Shown: positions 22,543-30,653 of the stretch, piece by piece
Numbering within the stretch: position 1 is the stretch's first letter
How the letters are laid out: each line of letters starts with the position of its first letter
From: Candidatus Pacearchaeota archaeon
GTDB lineage: Archaea; Nanobdellota; Nanobdellia; Pacearchaeales; GW2011-AR1
Length of the DNA: 43,189 nt
Direction of reading: 5' to 3'
Assembly: GCA_002688335.1 (NCBI GenBank)
Contig: NZCQ01000002.1
Location: forward strand, 1-43,189
Notes under the pieces: generated by a model
Database searches by the model: none
Told to the model about the DNA's origin: nothing
The model's input: only the letters and a program-made list of their open reading frames with translations
Translations under genes and position numbers: made by a program

Positions 22543-22613
22543 TGGGCGTAGGAAGAATCGAACTTCCGAATCCTCGGTGTAAACGAGGTGGTTTGCCACT
22601 AGCCTATACGCCC
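22543..22613 (-). tRNA. tRNA-Val (TAC)
   Basis: Foldable cloverleaf: acceptor GGGCGTA/TACGCCC with discriminator A, D arm AGGCTAGTGGCAAACC, anticodon arm CCTCG-TTTACAC-CGAGG with anticodon TAC, T arm GGAAGTTCGATTCTTCC. No encoded CCA. The 3' half recurs in degenerate form at 21795-21835. Confidence 0.95.
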
Positions 22614-22725
22614 ATAATAAATTAAGAATGAGTGGCTTTTTAAGGCTTTTTATTTGAAATAATGTTATTATTAGAAAGTAATTAATAATGATAAGGTTTA
22701 TAAAGGATTTAAATGAGAGATTAAT

Positions 22726-24024
22726 ATGAATAAAAAACTAACTACGAAAATAGAGGAAGCTCAAGAAGTTGCATTGGAACTTGAAAAATTAGGAGAGTTT
22801 AGTAGAGATAATAGTTTTTCTCCTCCAAAAGTTTATGAGGAAGCAGTCTCAAAAATGGAAGATATTGTAAGTTCCCTTAATGATTATATAGAGCCTAAAA
22901 CAAGAGGTGAATTAATTGAATCTGAACTACGTAGAAGATTAATTGGTGAAGCAGCTGAAATTGAGAAAAGATTAAGTGGTAAATTAATAGATTTTGATTC
23001 AACTTTAAGATTATATGGAATTCCGCAACAAGATATCGATGAACTTGAACCCTGGCTTCTTAAAAACAAAGATAAAGTACTTGAAACTGTCGAAAGGCTT
23101 TACCGAAAATTTGAAGGAAGTAATAATTCTCATTTAGGTCTTGATATTTGGCCCGTAAGAAGAGAAATTGAAAACTTTGCCTCATCAAGCATTACGAGAT
23201 TTCATAAGAAATTAGGAAAATTTCTGCAAGGATTTACACAAATTGGAAATTATTTAAGAGATATTAACGCTGTTCCAACTAGTGAAGCTAGATCCTATTT
23301 TAATTTTAATACAAACGAACTTGCAATAGGAATTGAAGCAATATGTAAAAGAACAAAAGAAGGATTATTAAAACTTGATCATAAACAATTAATAAGATTA
23401 TATGGTCATGAAGGAATGGGGCATGCATTAAACTTTATTTTATCAAGATGTGAAGACTTACCTCACTTTTTATCCAAAGAATCAAGTTTTGTTGAATCAA
23501 CAGCAGAGTCAGTTGCTCAATTTTATGAAAGACAATTGCTTGAAGATATAAAAGATTCCGATGAATTACAGAGAGATCTTGAGATTGCACATCTTTTTGA
23601 GGAGATATATCAAGATTCTAGTGATAAGGAATATGTGGATAGATATGGGTTAAAACTAACTCAATATGCAACAAGGGTTTTGGCAGATAGATCGCTTGGA
23701 GATCATAAAGATTCAAAAGTTATAGATAAAAGAAAAGGATTAATTAAAAGAGTTGCATTGTATAGAAATCATGCAACATATATAGTTGAAAATAGTCTAG
23801 ATCATTATGATTCACAAGGAAATTACTCAGAAGCAGCCGTTTCTGAATTACGATATTGTGCAAATCCTGTAAGAAGAGCACTAGATATATTCACCAATGG
23901 GGGAATTGAATATAAAGCGGAAAGTAGAGATACAATTGATCAAGCTTTATTAACAGGATTTTGGACTTCAAAAGGATTCGTTGATAATGCCAGAATTATT
24001 GCACAGAAAAATACCAAAGAATAA
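22726..24024 (+). CDS. Putative metallopeptidase with an HEGMGH motif
   Basis: 432 residues, mostly helical. The segment RLYGHEGMGHALNFILSR (histidines near 227 and 232) followed 30-35 residues later by ESSFVESTAESVAQFYE resembles the zinc site and third-ligand helix of helical peptidases such as M3/M32 or DUF885, but the spacing is HExxxH, one residue longer than HExxH. Activity is therefore uncertain. No signal peptide. A GATAAGGTTTATAAAGG box lies about 35 bases upstream of the ATG; its promoter region is divergent with tRNA-Val. Confidence 0.55.
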   Translation: MNKKLTTKIEEAQEVALELEKLGEFSRDNSFSPPKVYEEAVSKMEDIVSSLNDYIEPKTRGELIESELRRRLIGEAAEIEKRLSGKLIDFDSTLRLYGIPQQDIDELEPWLLKNKDKVLETVERLYRKFEGSNNSHLGLDIWPVRREIENFASSSITRFHKKLGKFLQGFTQIGNYLRDINAVPTSEARSYFNFNTNELAIGIEAICKRTKEGLLKLDHKQLIRLYGHEGMGHALNFILSRCEDLPHFLSKESSFVESTAESVAQFYERQLLEDIKDSDELQRDLEIAHLFEEIYQDSSDKEYVDRYGLKLTQYATRVLADRSLGDHKDSKVIDKRKGLIKRVALYRNHATYIVENSLDHYDSQGNYSEAAVSELRYCANPVRRALDIFTNGGIEYKAESRDTIDQALLTGFWTSKGFVDNARIIAQKNTKE

Positions 24025-24068
24025 CATTTAAATACAAAACAACAATCATAATATATAAGTAAAATAAA

Positions 24069-25871
24069 ATGACAAACCCAAATAATCCAAATGAACCAAC
24101 AAGTCTTGATGATAAGAAATATCAAAATCCTGAATTAAAAAATGTCCAGGTCCCTCAATCCCCAAACCCTCAAGAAAGCAAAGAGATGCAAAAAGTTCGA
24201 GAGAATATTGAGAACTTGAAAAAACATATTCTAAAAAAATACAAATTCATTACAGGCATTGGAATAATCCCCCCTCAAGCAGCAGAGATGTTTGATGAAG
24301 AAAACAACTTAAACGAAGAGGAGAGAAAACAAAAACCAATGCACCTATTAGTAGTTCTTCCAGATGATAAGGAAAAAGAATTCAATAATGTAAAACTAGA
24401 AATAATCAAAAAAGTAAAAGAAGATAAGCTAAAGGTCTGGTTAAATATTTTCTTAGAAACGGACCTATGGGAGATCTGTCTTGACAGTAAATACAACATA
24501 ATTGAAGCTATTGGAATGTCATATCCAATCCATGATAAAGGAATCTTAGGATCATTAAGAGTTGCCCAAATACACAAATCACTTGTTCTAAAAAAATTTG
24601 AGAAATATGTTTATAGTTATGTCATTGGAGGAAGCCTAGTCCGAGGAGAAGCAATTAAAACATCAGACGTAGATGTCTACATAATCATAGACGACACTGA
24701 TGTAAAAAGAATGCCTCGCTTAGAATTAAAAGATAAGTTAAGAAACATCATACACAGCTATGTAATGCAGGCAGGAGAGCTTGCAGGAGTTAAAAACAAA
24801 CTATCCCCCCAAGTATACCTCTTAACAGAATTCTGGGAAGGAGTTAAAGATGCAAACCCAATTTTCTACACCTTCTTGAGAGACGGAGTTCCAATTTACG
24901 ATAGAGGAGGGTTCTTGCCTTGGAAATTACTTCTTAAAATGGGGAAAATCAAACCAACTCCAGAATCAATTGACATGTTTATGGGGATGGGGGACAAAAC
25001 AAAAGACATGGCAAAAAGAAGGCTTCTAGACATAGTAATAGGAGATATTTACTATGGAGTTTTAACGCCAACTCAAGCACTTTTAATGCTTTATGGATTA
25101 CCTCCAACAAACCCTAGAGAAACAGTTGAAGAAGTGAAAAGAATCTTTGTAGATAAAGAAAAGCTATTAGATAAAAAACACTGGGAAATCTTAGAAGAAA
25201 TAGTAATCAAATATTTCAAAGCTTATGAGCACGGCAAAGTGAAAGAAGTTACTGGAAAAGAAGTTGACAAATTAATGAAGGGAAGCGAAGAATATCTAAA
25301 AAAACTAAAAGAAGTAAGAACAGAACTCGAGAAAAGAATGACTGAGAAAACATTCAAAGAAATTTATGAAAATGTGTTTGAAATCCTAAAGAATCAATTT
25401 GGGAAAAAGGCCGAAACATCTTTAGTCAAAGAATATGAAAAAGAAATAGTAAATAAAGCTAAAGGAAATCCAAAATTCATCCATACATTAAATGAATTGA
25501 TAAACACAAAAAAGAACTACAAGAATAAAAAAGCCCCTAGTAAGTATGACTTCGAGAGATTAAGAAAAGACAGCGTATACCTAGTACAAGAATTAATTGA
25601 ATATGGCCAAAGAAAAGATCTAGGATTATTACAAAAAACAAAAGTAGTCCTAACAAGCAAGGGAAAACACCATGATTTGTTCCTAACTAAACCAGCATTC
25701 TTAGTAGAAGAAAAAGGAGTAAAAAAGATCGAAGGTGGTAAGATAATGAACTCTGACGTTAATGAAATGAACAAAATCTTATCAACTTACAAGGGCGGAA
25801 GAGTTGTTCTCCAAGACGAAGTTCTAAAAGCACTAGAAAAAGAACTAGGTGATTTTGATGTTAGTTTTTAA
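24069..25871 (+). CDS. Large nucleotidyltransferase-domain protein
   Basis: 600 residues. A polymerase-beta-type nucleotidyltransferase core starts near residue 186: VIGGSLVRGEAIKTSDVDVYIIIDD, with GGS and the D-x-D pair. An N-terminal region (about 35-150) predicts another alpha/beta module (HLLVVLPDDKEKEF...). A long helical C-terminal region with charged coils follows, ending in a beta-rich KGGRVVLQDEVL tail. The substrate is unknown; RNA, protein and small-molecule transfer are all possible. The N-terminal 30 residues are Asn/Pro-rich and disordered. A TATA box lies about 30-40 bases upstream. Confidence 0.72.
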   Translation: MTNPNNPNEPTSLDDKKYQNPELKNVQVPQSPNPQESKEMQKVRENIENLKKHILKKYKFITGIGIIPPQAAEMFDEENNLNEEERKQKPMHLLVVLPDDKEKEFNNVKLEIIKKVKEDKLKVWLNIFLETDLWEICLDSKYNIIEAIGMSYPIHDKGILGSLRVAQIHKSLVLKKFEKYVYSYVIGGSLVRGEAIKTSDVDVYIIIDDTDVKRMPRLELKDKLRNIIHSYVMQAGELAGVKNKLSPQVYLLTEFWEGVKDANPIFYTFLRDGVPIYDRGGFLPWKLLLKMGKIKPTPESIDMFMGMGDKTKDMAKRRLLDIVIGDIYYGVLTPTQALLMLYGLPPTNPRETVEEVKRIFVDKEKLLDKKHWEILEEIVIKYFKAYEHGKVKEVTGKEVDKLMKGSEEYLKKLKEVRTELEKRMTEKTFKEIYENVFEILKNQFGKKAETSLVKEYEKEIVNKAKGNPKFIHTLNELINTKKNYKNKKAPSKYDFERLRKDSVYLVQELIEYGQRKDLGLLQKTKVVLTSKGKHHDLFLTKPAFLVEEKGVKKIEGGKIMNSDVNEMNKILSTYKGGRVVLQDEVLKALEKELGDFDVSF

Positions 25872-25921
25872 CATCCGGTTGTAGCAATAAAAATTAAAAA
25901 GGATAATACCTTGTTAACTCA

Positions 25922-26224
25922 ATGAATAAAATTCTCAAAATCAGCGGATTAACTTTAATCTGTTTATCTTCTTTTACAGCCGGTTGGTTTGGTAATTCAT
26001 ATTTCTCAAGAAGCGTAGAAGGTGAACAAAATTCCTCACGCATACCTCAAACAGGCTATAACCTAATAATTAATACTCAAAGAGAAAATGAGGAAGAAAA
26101 AACCACCATTTATTCTCTAGATTACATAGATTGGGTTAGTCAAGAAGGATCTGGATTTGATAACCGAGAAAGAGAATTTCACGGTTGGATAGAATACGTT
26201 CCTCCAAAGATTGTAGGGAGATAG
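25922..26224 (+). CDS. Small exported or membrane-anchored protein
   Basis: 100 residues: a basic start (MNKILKI), one hydrophobic helix (SGLTLICLSSFTAGWFG), then a polar domain. The layout fits a signal anchor or uncleaved signal peptide with a short extracellular domain. The domain (YNLIINTQRENEEEKTTIYSLDYIDW) is not recognised. It precedes the ribosomal-protein genes, but spacing does not prove a shared transcript. Confidence 0.55.
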   Translation: MNKILKISGLTLICLSSFTAGWFGNSYFSRSVEGEQNSSRIPQTGYNLIINTQRENEEEKTTIYSLDYIDWVSQEGSGFDNREREFHGWIEYVPPKIVGR

Positions 26225-26265
26225 GGCTTCCAAAACTTTAAAAACCCTCAACTTCTTGAAATAAC

Positions 26266-26517
26266 ATGGCTAAAGTTATACAATTTAGACGAAGTAGGAA
26301 AAAAATACATGAGAAGCATTACATCTTAGATGTGGATACAAAAACTCCTGAAGAAGCAGAGAAATTCGTTGGCAAAAAGGTAACTTGGAAAAGTCCCGCA
26401 GGGAAAGAAATCGAGGGTAAAATCAGTTCATCTCACGGAAACAAGGGCTTGGTTAGAGCTATTTTTGAAAAAGGGCTTCCAGGTCAAGCAAGAAATGATA
26501 ATGTCGAGGTAAAATAA
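26266..26517 (+). CDS. rpl35ae: Ribosomal protein eL33 (L35Ae)
   Basis: 83 residues, normal for archaeal L35Ae. The core VGKKVTWKSPAGKEIEGKI, followed by SSHGNKGLVRAIFEKGLPGQA, is diagnostic. It is a large-subunit protein shared by archaea and eukaryotes and absent from bacteria. The TATA box (CTTTAAAAACC) lies about 25 bases upstream of the ATG, giving a leaderless start. The next small frame starts two bases after its stop. Confidence 0.93.
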   Translation: MAKVIQFRRSRKKIHEKHYILDVDTKTPEEAEKFVGKKVTWKSPAGKEIEGKISSSHGNKGLVRAIFEKGLPGQARNDNVEVK

Positions 26518-26518
26518 G

Positions 26519-26665
26519 ATGTGCGAAACTTTTTATGATGAAAATGGGAAGAAATACAAAGTTAGCTGCGGAAATACTCATGAAACATTCCAAACACCCA
26601 GCCCACTAGAAAGTAAGGTAAGTTATTCACCTAAATCAGAAGGAGAGTACAGATTAGCACCTTAA
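26519..26665 (+). CDS. 48-residue hypothetical protein
   Basis: A short frame one base after the eL33 stop and four bases before the next frame. The product is polar (CETFYDENGKKYKVSCGNTHETF...) with two cysteines and no membrane segment. The tight spacing inside a ribosomal-protein run is the main reason to accept it. Function unknown. Confidence 0.5.
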   Translation: MCETFYDENGKKYKVSCGNTHETFQTPSPLESKVSYSPKSEGEYRLAP

Positions 26666-26669
26666 CAAA

Positions 26670-26942
26670 ATGTCATACGATATTCAACCACAAAGCAGAA
26701 TTGAAAGTTACAGATCTGATCAACTTCCAAGCAGAGGAGCCTACAGAGAACCGCTATTACCAACAAATCATACCGGCCATGATTATTTATCAAATTCAAC
26801 AACTAACTCACCTCATTCCGCATACCCATCAATTAAAGAAAATAGAGGGTCTTATGGAGAGATGCCTAGGGAAGAAACAGGAAATATGATCTTAAGAAAA
26901 TTCCAGCAGTTGAGCACTCGTTCTCCAATCCTAAACAATTAA
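26670..26942 (+). CDS. 90-residue disordered hypothetical protein
   Basis: A polar, low-complexity product rich in Ser, Tyr, Pro and Asn (SRGAYREPLLPTNHTGHDY), with no predicted domain. It fits exactly between the preceding small frame and the uL16 gene, two bases before its ATG. An alternative overlapping frame at 26701-26889 looks less natural because it has no start signal. Confidence 0.45.
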   Translation: MSYDIQPQSRIESYRSDQLPSRGAYREPLLPTNHTGHDYLSNSTTNSPHSAYPSIKENRGSYGEMPREETGNMILRKFQQLSTRSPILNN

Positions 26943-26944
26943 AA

Positions 26945-27487
26945 ATGGCATCAGCAAGAAAAGCATCATCATATTCGAAAAGAAAACCAGTTATTAATAC
27001 TCGAAGATCCAGAAAACAGCAGAAAAGTTACATAAAAGCAGTGCCCCCCCAAAAAATCGTAAAATTCAACATGGGAGATTACAAAGGATTCGAGGACAAC
27101 AAATACAAAATCAAAATGAGCCTTGACGCTGGAGACAACATCCAAGTAAGAGATCTTGCCCTAGAAGCAATAAGACAGTCACTAAACAAAGATATGACTA
27201 AACTAATACAGAAAAACTTTTTTCTTAGATGCAATGTTTATCCTCATAATATTTTAAGGAACAATAGAATCTTCTCAGGAGGAAGTAAAGGGGAAAGAAT
27301 TCAAACAGGTATGAAAAACAGCTTCGGAAGCCCAGAAGGCAGAGCAGCCATAGTGAAGAAAGGTAAACCAATTTTCACACTTTATTACAATGGTAATGAA
27401 CACATTCCAAAAGTAAAAACTTTCTTCAAGAAAGTAAAACCAAAACTTCCTGGAAAATCAATTGTTAGTTTTGAGAACTTGAAGTGA
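26945..27487 (+). CDS. rpl10e: Ribosomal protein uL16 (L10e)
   Basis: 180 residues. The archaeal/eukaryotic L10e signatures are visible: NIQVRDLALEAIRQSLNK, CNVYPHNILRNNRIFSGG, ERIQTGMKNSFGSPEGRAAIV and the C-terminal PIFTLYYN. The usual AGADR-type loop is altered to SKGER. It binds 23S rRNA at the peptidyl-transferase centre and the A-site tRNA. It lies at the end of a short run starting with eL33 and abuts, tail to tail, a gene on the other strand. Confidence 0.9.
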   Translation: MASARKASSYSKRKPVINTRRSRKQQKSYIKAVPPQKIVKFNMGDYKGFEDNKYKIKMSLDAGDNIQVRDLALEAIRQSLNKDMTKLIQKNFFLRCNVYPHNILRNNRIFSGGSKGERIQTGMKNSFGSPEGRAAIVKKGKPIFTLYYNGNEHIPKVKTFFKKVKPKLPGKSIVSFENLK

Positions 27488-27679
27488 TTATCTAACCTTC
27501 TTTCTCTTTTCCGGCTTTTCTATTCTTTTCTTTTGACACTTTAAACAGTAAGTAACCTCTCCCCTTAAGGAAAGTCTTCTCTTGCCCTTACCCCTACTAG
27601 ACTTACCAAATCTCCTACAAGTCCCATGAATAGATCCACGACCATAAGAGGAACAAAACTCAATCAGATATCTATTTCT
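27488..27679 (-). CDS. Basic cysteine-containing protein with a likely ATT start
   Basis: About 63 residues, very basic: FCSSYGRGSIHGTCRRFGKS, then KGKRRLSLRGEVTYCLKC and a KKRIEKPEKRKKVR tail. Four cysteines could bind zinc; it looks like a ribosome- or RNA-associated protein, but I cannot name it. No ATG, GTG or TTG precedes the conserved-looking part: an in-frame TGA sits just upstream, and GAGGGG is followed five bases later by ATT. An ATT start is therefore proposed. Its stop touches the uL16 stop with no gap. Confidence 0.5.
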   Translation of the reverse strand, partial: RNRYLIEFCSSYGRGSIHGTCRRFGKSSRGKGKRRLSLRGEVTYCLKCQKKRIEKPEKRKKVR

Positions 27680-27844
27680 AATTTTTACCCCTCAGAAATT
27701 TATTACCTATGAAGTTCTCTCTTTATCACCACCACAATAAAAACTATTTTGATATTAATACAAGAAACATACAGAGAAGTAAACAAGAAATTTCCATATA
27801 GAACTCCTGAGTTTAATTCTCTCATTGATTTAAAAAAGGCTTGG

Positions 27845-27988
27845 CTATAATTTAGTCATTTGAGCAATTCTCCTTGCCTCTTCTCTAGCTTCAGGATCAT
27901 TCTGTAATTCTTTTAAGATCTCAACAGCAGCTCTTCTATCATAACCTTGATTTTCTTTCCCTACTTGTTCTGTAATCTGTCTTTCCAT
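27845..27988 (-). CDS. 47-residue hypothetical protein
   Basis: A short, charged, helical product (VGKENQGYDRRAAVEILKEL, then PEAREEARRIAQMTKL). The ATG at 27986-27988 lies 25-30 bases downstream of a TTATAATATC box, so leaderless expression is plausible. Function unknown. The spacer from 27680 to 27844 holds no clear gene; a weak plus-strand frame ending at 27850 looks protein-like but has only a TTG start. Confidence 0.5.
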   Translation of the reverse strand: MERQITEQVGKENQGYDRRAAVEILKELQNDPEAREEARRIAQMTKL

Positions 27989-28037
27989 CACAGTATTTAG
28001 AAGAAGTCAGATATTATAAGGTTTTAGGTTGTGTCGG

Positions 28038-28054
28038 AATCCCTCCGGGCAAGA
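28038..28054 (-). repeat. Duplicate of tRNA-Tyr 3' end (far att-like site)
   Basis: AATCCCTCCGG followed by GCAAGA matches AATCCCTCCGG followed by CAAGA at 28498-28513, the 3' acceptor strand and part of the T stem of tRNA-Tyr, with one inserted G. Same orientation, 0.46 kb beyond the tRNA. The only gene between the copies is a cupin. Confidence 0.75.
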
Positions 28055-28088
28055 GATAAACTAAATCATTAGGTTTTAGATCTTAATC

Positions 28089-28457
28089 CTACAAAGACTT
28101 TTGATCACCAGATATAGAAGGCCATCTTATTGTTAATACTGTAGAATCTTCTAATATTTCTGAAGTATGATAGATATTTGAATCCCAAAATGCATAATCT
28201 CCCTCTTTTGATAAAACGATTTCCTCATCATCCTTTGGAAATTTAAGAATCATTTTTCCTTTAATAAGCACCGAGATGGTTTTTGCAATCTTATTAGCTG
28301 CAACAGTTGGCTTTACTTCACCTTTAGAATGAACAGCCCATCTGACCTCAAAATTATGGCTTTGAAATGGAGAATCTTCCTGCATAAAGTGACCAATAAA
28401 CCACCCTCTTTTCTCCGAATCTTTTTGATGATTCAGATTTCCAGTTTCTATTTTCAT
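28089..28457 (-). CDS. Single-domain cupin protein
   Basis: About 122 residues. A cupin barrel is suggested by VRWAVHSKGEVKPTVAANKIAKTISVLIKGKMIL and EEIVLSKEGDYAFWDSNIYHTSEIL: the second motif keeps G(X)5-7P-like spacing and H, while the first lacks the usual HxH, so metal binding is uncertain. The fold is used by many enzymes and sugar-binding proteins. The start at 28457 fits a TATA box (CTATATAAAATTATATAAG) lying immediately beyond the tRNA-Tyr 3' end. It is the sole cargo between the two tRNA-Tyr 3'-end copies. Confidence 0.7.
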   Translation of the reverse strand: MKIETGNLNHQKDSEKRGWFIGHFMQEDSPFQSHNFEVRWAVHSKGEVKPTVAANKIAKTISVLIKGKMILKFPKDDEEIVLSKEGDYAFWDSNIYHTSEILEDSTVLTIRWPSISGDQKSL

Positions 28458-28477
28458 AGCATTATATCTCAGCAGCA

Positions 28478-28499
28478 CTTATATAATTTTATATAGAAA
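28478..28499 (-). promoter_or_regulatory. TATA promoter of the cupin gene next to tRNA-Tyr
   Basis: Minus strand CTATATAAAATTATATAAG begins directly after the discriminator base of tRNA-Tyr. It would start transcription near 28460-28465. In contrast to the metallopeptidase beside tRNA-Val, this cassette brought or gained its own promoter. Confidence 0.55.
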
Positions 28500-28571
28500 T
28501 CCCTCCGGCAAGATTCGAACTTGCTTTAAGCGGTCTACAGCCGCCTGTAATAACCATTATACGACGGAGGG
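28500..28571 (-). tRNA. tRNA-Tyr (GTA)
   Basis: Cloverleaf: acceptor CCCTCCG/CGGAGGG with discriminator A, D arm GTATAATGGTTATTAC, anticodon arm GGCGG-CTGTAGA-CCGCT with anticodon GTA, T arm GCAAGTTCGAATCTTGC. No encoded CCA and no intron. Confidence 0.95.
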
Positions 28572-28651
28572 TTATATATCCCTAACCTCGCCCATATAAA
28601 AACATATGGCCCGAAGGTTAGAGGGTTAATTTTCAGAATAAGACACACTAT

Positions 28652-30025
28652 TTAAAGTTTTTCAGGTTCATTAATATAAAAAGATCTATTTGAACTAGTC
28701 TCTTTAACCTTCCCATCCCTCTCATAAACCGCATTAGCATTCGGCAGCTCAAACCTCCCAACAACCCCAATCTTAGAATAAATTATATAAGTAAATATCC
28801 TAGACTCTCCATTATTCAAGGAATCTATGTTCCACTCAAGTCTCCGGTTATTCAAATCAATACTATCTGGCTTAATAGCCCCAAACTTATCGTACAACTT
28901 AACTAACTGAGGCAGCTTATCTACAACCCTTATCCTCTCCACAAAATTCTTAGCCTTAACAATAACAGAAACCTTTAATGCAAACTCTCCCCCCTTAGTC
29001 TTAACAAAAGAAACTTTCTTCCTCAACTCCAAATTTCTATAAATAGACTTTCTAATAAAATAAACTCCAAGAAAGATCAAAATCAAGATGATAAAAGGAT
29101 AAAACCAATTTGTCTCAATTCTCAAATTCAGCTCATCTCCAGGAATCAACTCCTTCTCCCAATAATAAACTCTCTTAAAACCCTCCGAATCTATCTTATT
29201 AGGGTTTATACTATAAGTAGTAAACAAATAAGAAATAAAATTCTTTTCCAATTCATAATGAGCTGTTTTCCTCACATTGCCAACATTCTTCTTCACAAGA
29301 TCAATCCTACGTACTAAAAATCCCCCATTACTCTCAGAAGATTCTATATTTTCTTGCTCTAGAAAATTAATCTGAGCTTCAACATTATCAGACTTACCAT
29401 CTAAAGATACCTTAGAGTTCATCAAATATTTCCCAGCATTAAGTGATCCTATAAATTTCTTATCAAAATTCAAATCGACCTCTTTTATCTCCTTAGGCTC
29501 AAAAGAAATAGTCTCTTCCACATCAAAAAAAGCAGAAGTAAACTTGAAACCCACATTATCAAAACCCTTATTCAAATTATTCTTTAATAACAAAGATATC
29601 TTATCCGAGCCCGGATTAATATTCTCCGGAGTTATAGAAAAAATAGAATCAATCCCGATTATCCTCATGGAGAGACTATTCTCGCTAATCTCGTTCTTAG
29701 AATTCTTAATCTTATAAATAAAATTCAATGGCAACTCCCTTTTTTGTCTTAAAGATTCTTGAGGAACAACATTTATCTTCATCTTTCTCTCATCTCCAGA
29801 ATTCAATACAAAAGATTCCGGACTAATATCCACCCCCACTAGAGAATAGATCTCAAAATCCCCAGAATCATCCAGATTAGTAATGCTCAATTCAAAAACC
29901 GCCGGCTCATTTAGTTCAAGAATAAAGCTATCCTGAACAGGAACGCTCGAAACTTCCAGATTCATAGATAAAGCAAAAGGAAGAAGCAATAAACCAAATA
30001 GCAATCCAAAAACTCTTTTTTCCAT
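28652..30025 (-). CDS. Large membrane-anchored cell-surface protein
   Basis: 457 residues. A signal peptide (MEKRVFGLLFGLLLLPFALS) is followed by about 290 residues of beta-rich extracellular sequence (repeated phrases such as FELSITNLDDSGDFEIYSL and LLLKNNLNKGFDNVGFKF, as in CARDB/NPCBM-like immunoglobulin folds). A transmembrane helix (WFYPFIILILIFLGVYFI, about 310-330) and a C-terminal beta domain of about 120 residues follow. The two domains resemble each other in using conserved hydrophobic strands. A role in adhesion or the cell envelope is inferred. Upstream spacer holds a family 3 hairpin. Confidence 0.72.
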   Translation of the reverse strand: MEKRVFGLLFGLLLLPFALSMNLEVSSVPVQDSFILELNEPAVFELSITNLDDSGDFEIYSLVGVDISPESFVLNSGDERKMKINVVPQESLRQKRELPLNFIYKIKNSKNEISENSLSMRIIGIDSIFSITPENINPGSDKISLLLKNNLNKGFDNVGFKFTSAFFDVEETISFEPKEIKEVDLNFDKKFIGSLNAGKYLMNSKVSLDGKSDNVEAQINFLEQENIESSESNGGFLVRRIDLVKKNVGNVRKTAHYELEKNFISYLFTTYSINPNKIDSEGFKRVYYWEKELIPGDELNLRIETNWFYPFIILILIFLGVYFIRKSIYRNLELRKKVSFVKTKGGEFALKVSVIVKAKNFVERIRVVDKLPQLVKLYDKFGAIKPDSIDLNNRRLEWNIDSLNNGESRIFTYIIYSKIGVVGRFELPNANAVYERDGKVKETSSNRSFYINEPEKL

Positions 30026-30078
30026 GAAATATCTTTATCCACAATAATTTATAAGCATATATATAGAAAAAAACATAC

Positions 30079-30119
30079 TTAGAAGGGAGTTTAAAATTAC
30101 ATTATTTCAAGGGCCTCTA
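30079..30119 (+). repeat. Hairpin family 3, solitary copy
   Basis: TTAGAAGGGAGTTTAAAATT followed by ACATTATTTCAAGGGCCTCTA. It matches the second half of the tandem element at 38803-38842 (GGAGTTTGAAATTGCATTATTTCAAAG) with a few substitutions. It lies between two minus-strand genes. Confidence 0.65.
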
Positions 30120-30123
30120 CAAA

Positions 30124-30627
30124 TTAAAAGTCATGCAAACCTTCCAAGGTCAAGAATGATTTCGCTTGCTCTATAAACTCGCTAACTTCTTCAAAAACCC
30201 TATCCTCATATCCCTTAATTCTCTCCTTTATGATATATTTGTCATATATTTCCCTCAAACGTTTAAAAAACATATTTTCCCATTCACCATTAACATCCTT
30301 CATCAGAGAAGCCGAGAAAGTTACCTCTAAAGTACCAGAATCCATGGAAACTTCCTGCCCATTTTTCTTAACCTGAACCTTCTTCATACCTAAGATTATC
30401 CAATCAATCTTTATCTCTATCCCAAAGTAATTAGATAAATCGCTAGTAGCCACCCAGCCTATTTCAACTTCCTTAGAATCTCCCTTAGTTTTCTCCAGAT
30501 ATCTAGCCTCATGTAAATCATAACCAAAATCAACAATAGTCACATATAAAAACTCATAAAAATCTTTAAAGTTAAAAATACCAGATTGTTTTATCTTTCC
30601 TTTATAAACACTATCTTTTTCAGCCAT
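30124..30627 (-). CDS. Tandem paralogue B, unknown function
   Basis: 167 residues starting at MAEKDSVYKGKIKQSG (ATG at 30625-30627). It is a clear paralogue of the next gene upstream: SGIFNFKDFYEFLY, WIILGMKKVQVKKNGQEVSMDSGTLEV and YDKYIIKERI...YEDRVFEEV recur in both. Predicted alpha/beta, soluble; the GMKKVKVKK/SMDSGTLE pattern is distinctive, but I cannot assign it. The upstream frame extension has no start signal. The pair overlaps or nearly abuts, so both are on one transcript. Confidence 0.65.
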   Translation of the reverse strand: MAEKDSVYKGKIKQSGIFNFKDFYEFLYVTIVDFGYDLHEARYLEKTKGDSKEVEIGWVATSDLSNYFGIEIKIDWIILGMKKVQVKKNGQEVSMDSGTLEVTFSASLMKDVNGEWENMFFKRLREIYDKYIIKERIKGYEDRVFEEVSEFIEQAKSFLTLEGLHDF

Positions 30628-30653
30628 ATTATAATTCACAAACAATAAAATAA

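Noticed and set aside
22533..22599. Upstream extension of the metallopeptidase gene to 22599
   Set aside because: The added 22 codons are the tRNA-Val sequence read as protein; the start at 22533 is better.
27690..27850. Plus-strand peptide frame ending at 27850
   Set aside because: Composition looks protein-like but there is only a TTG start without ribosome site or TATA box; not listed as a gene.
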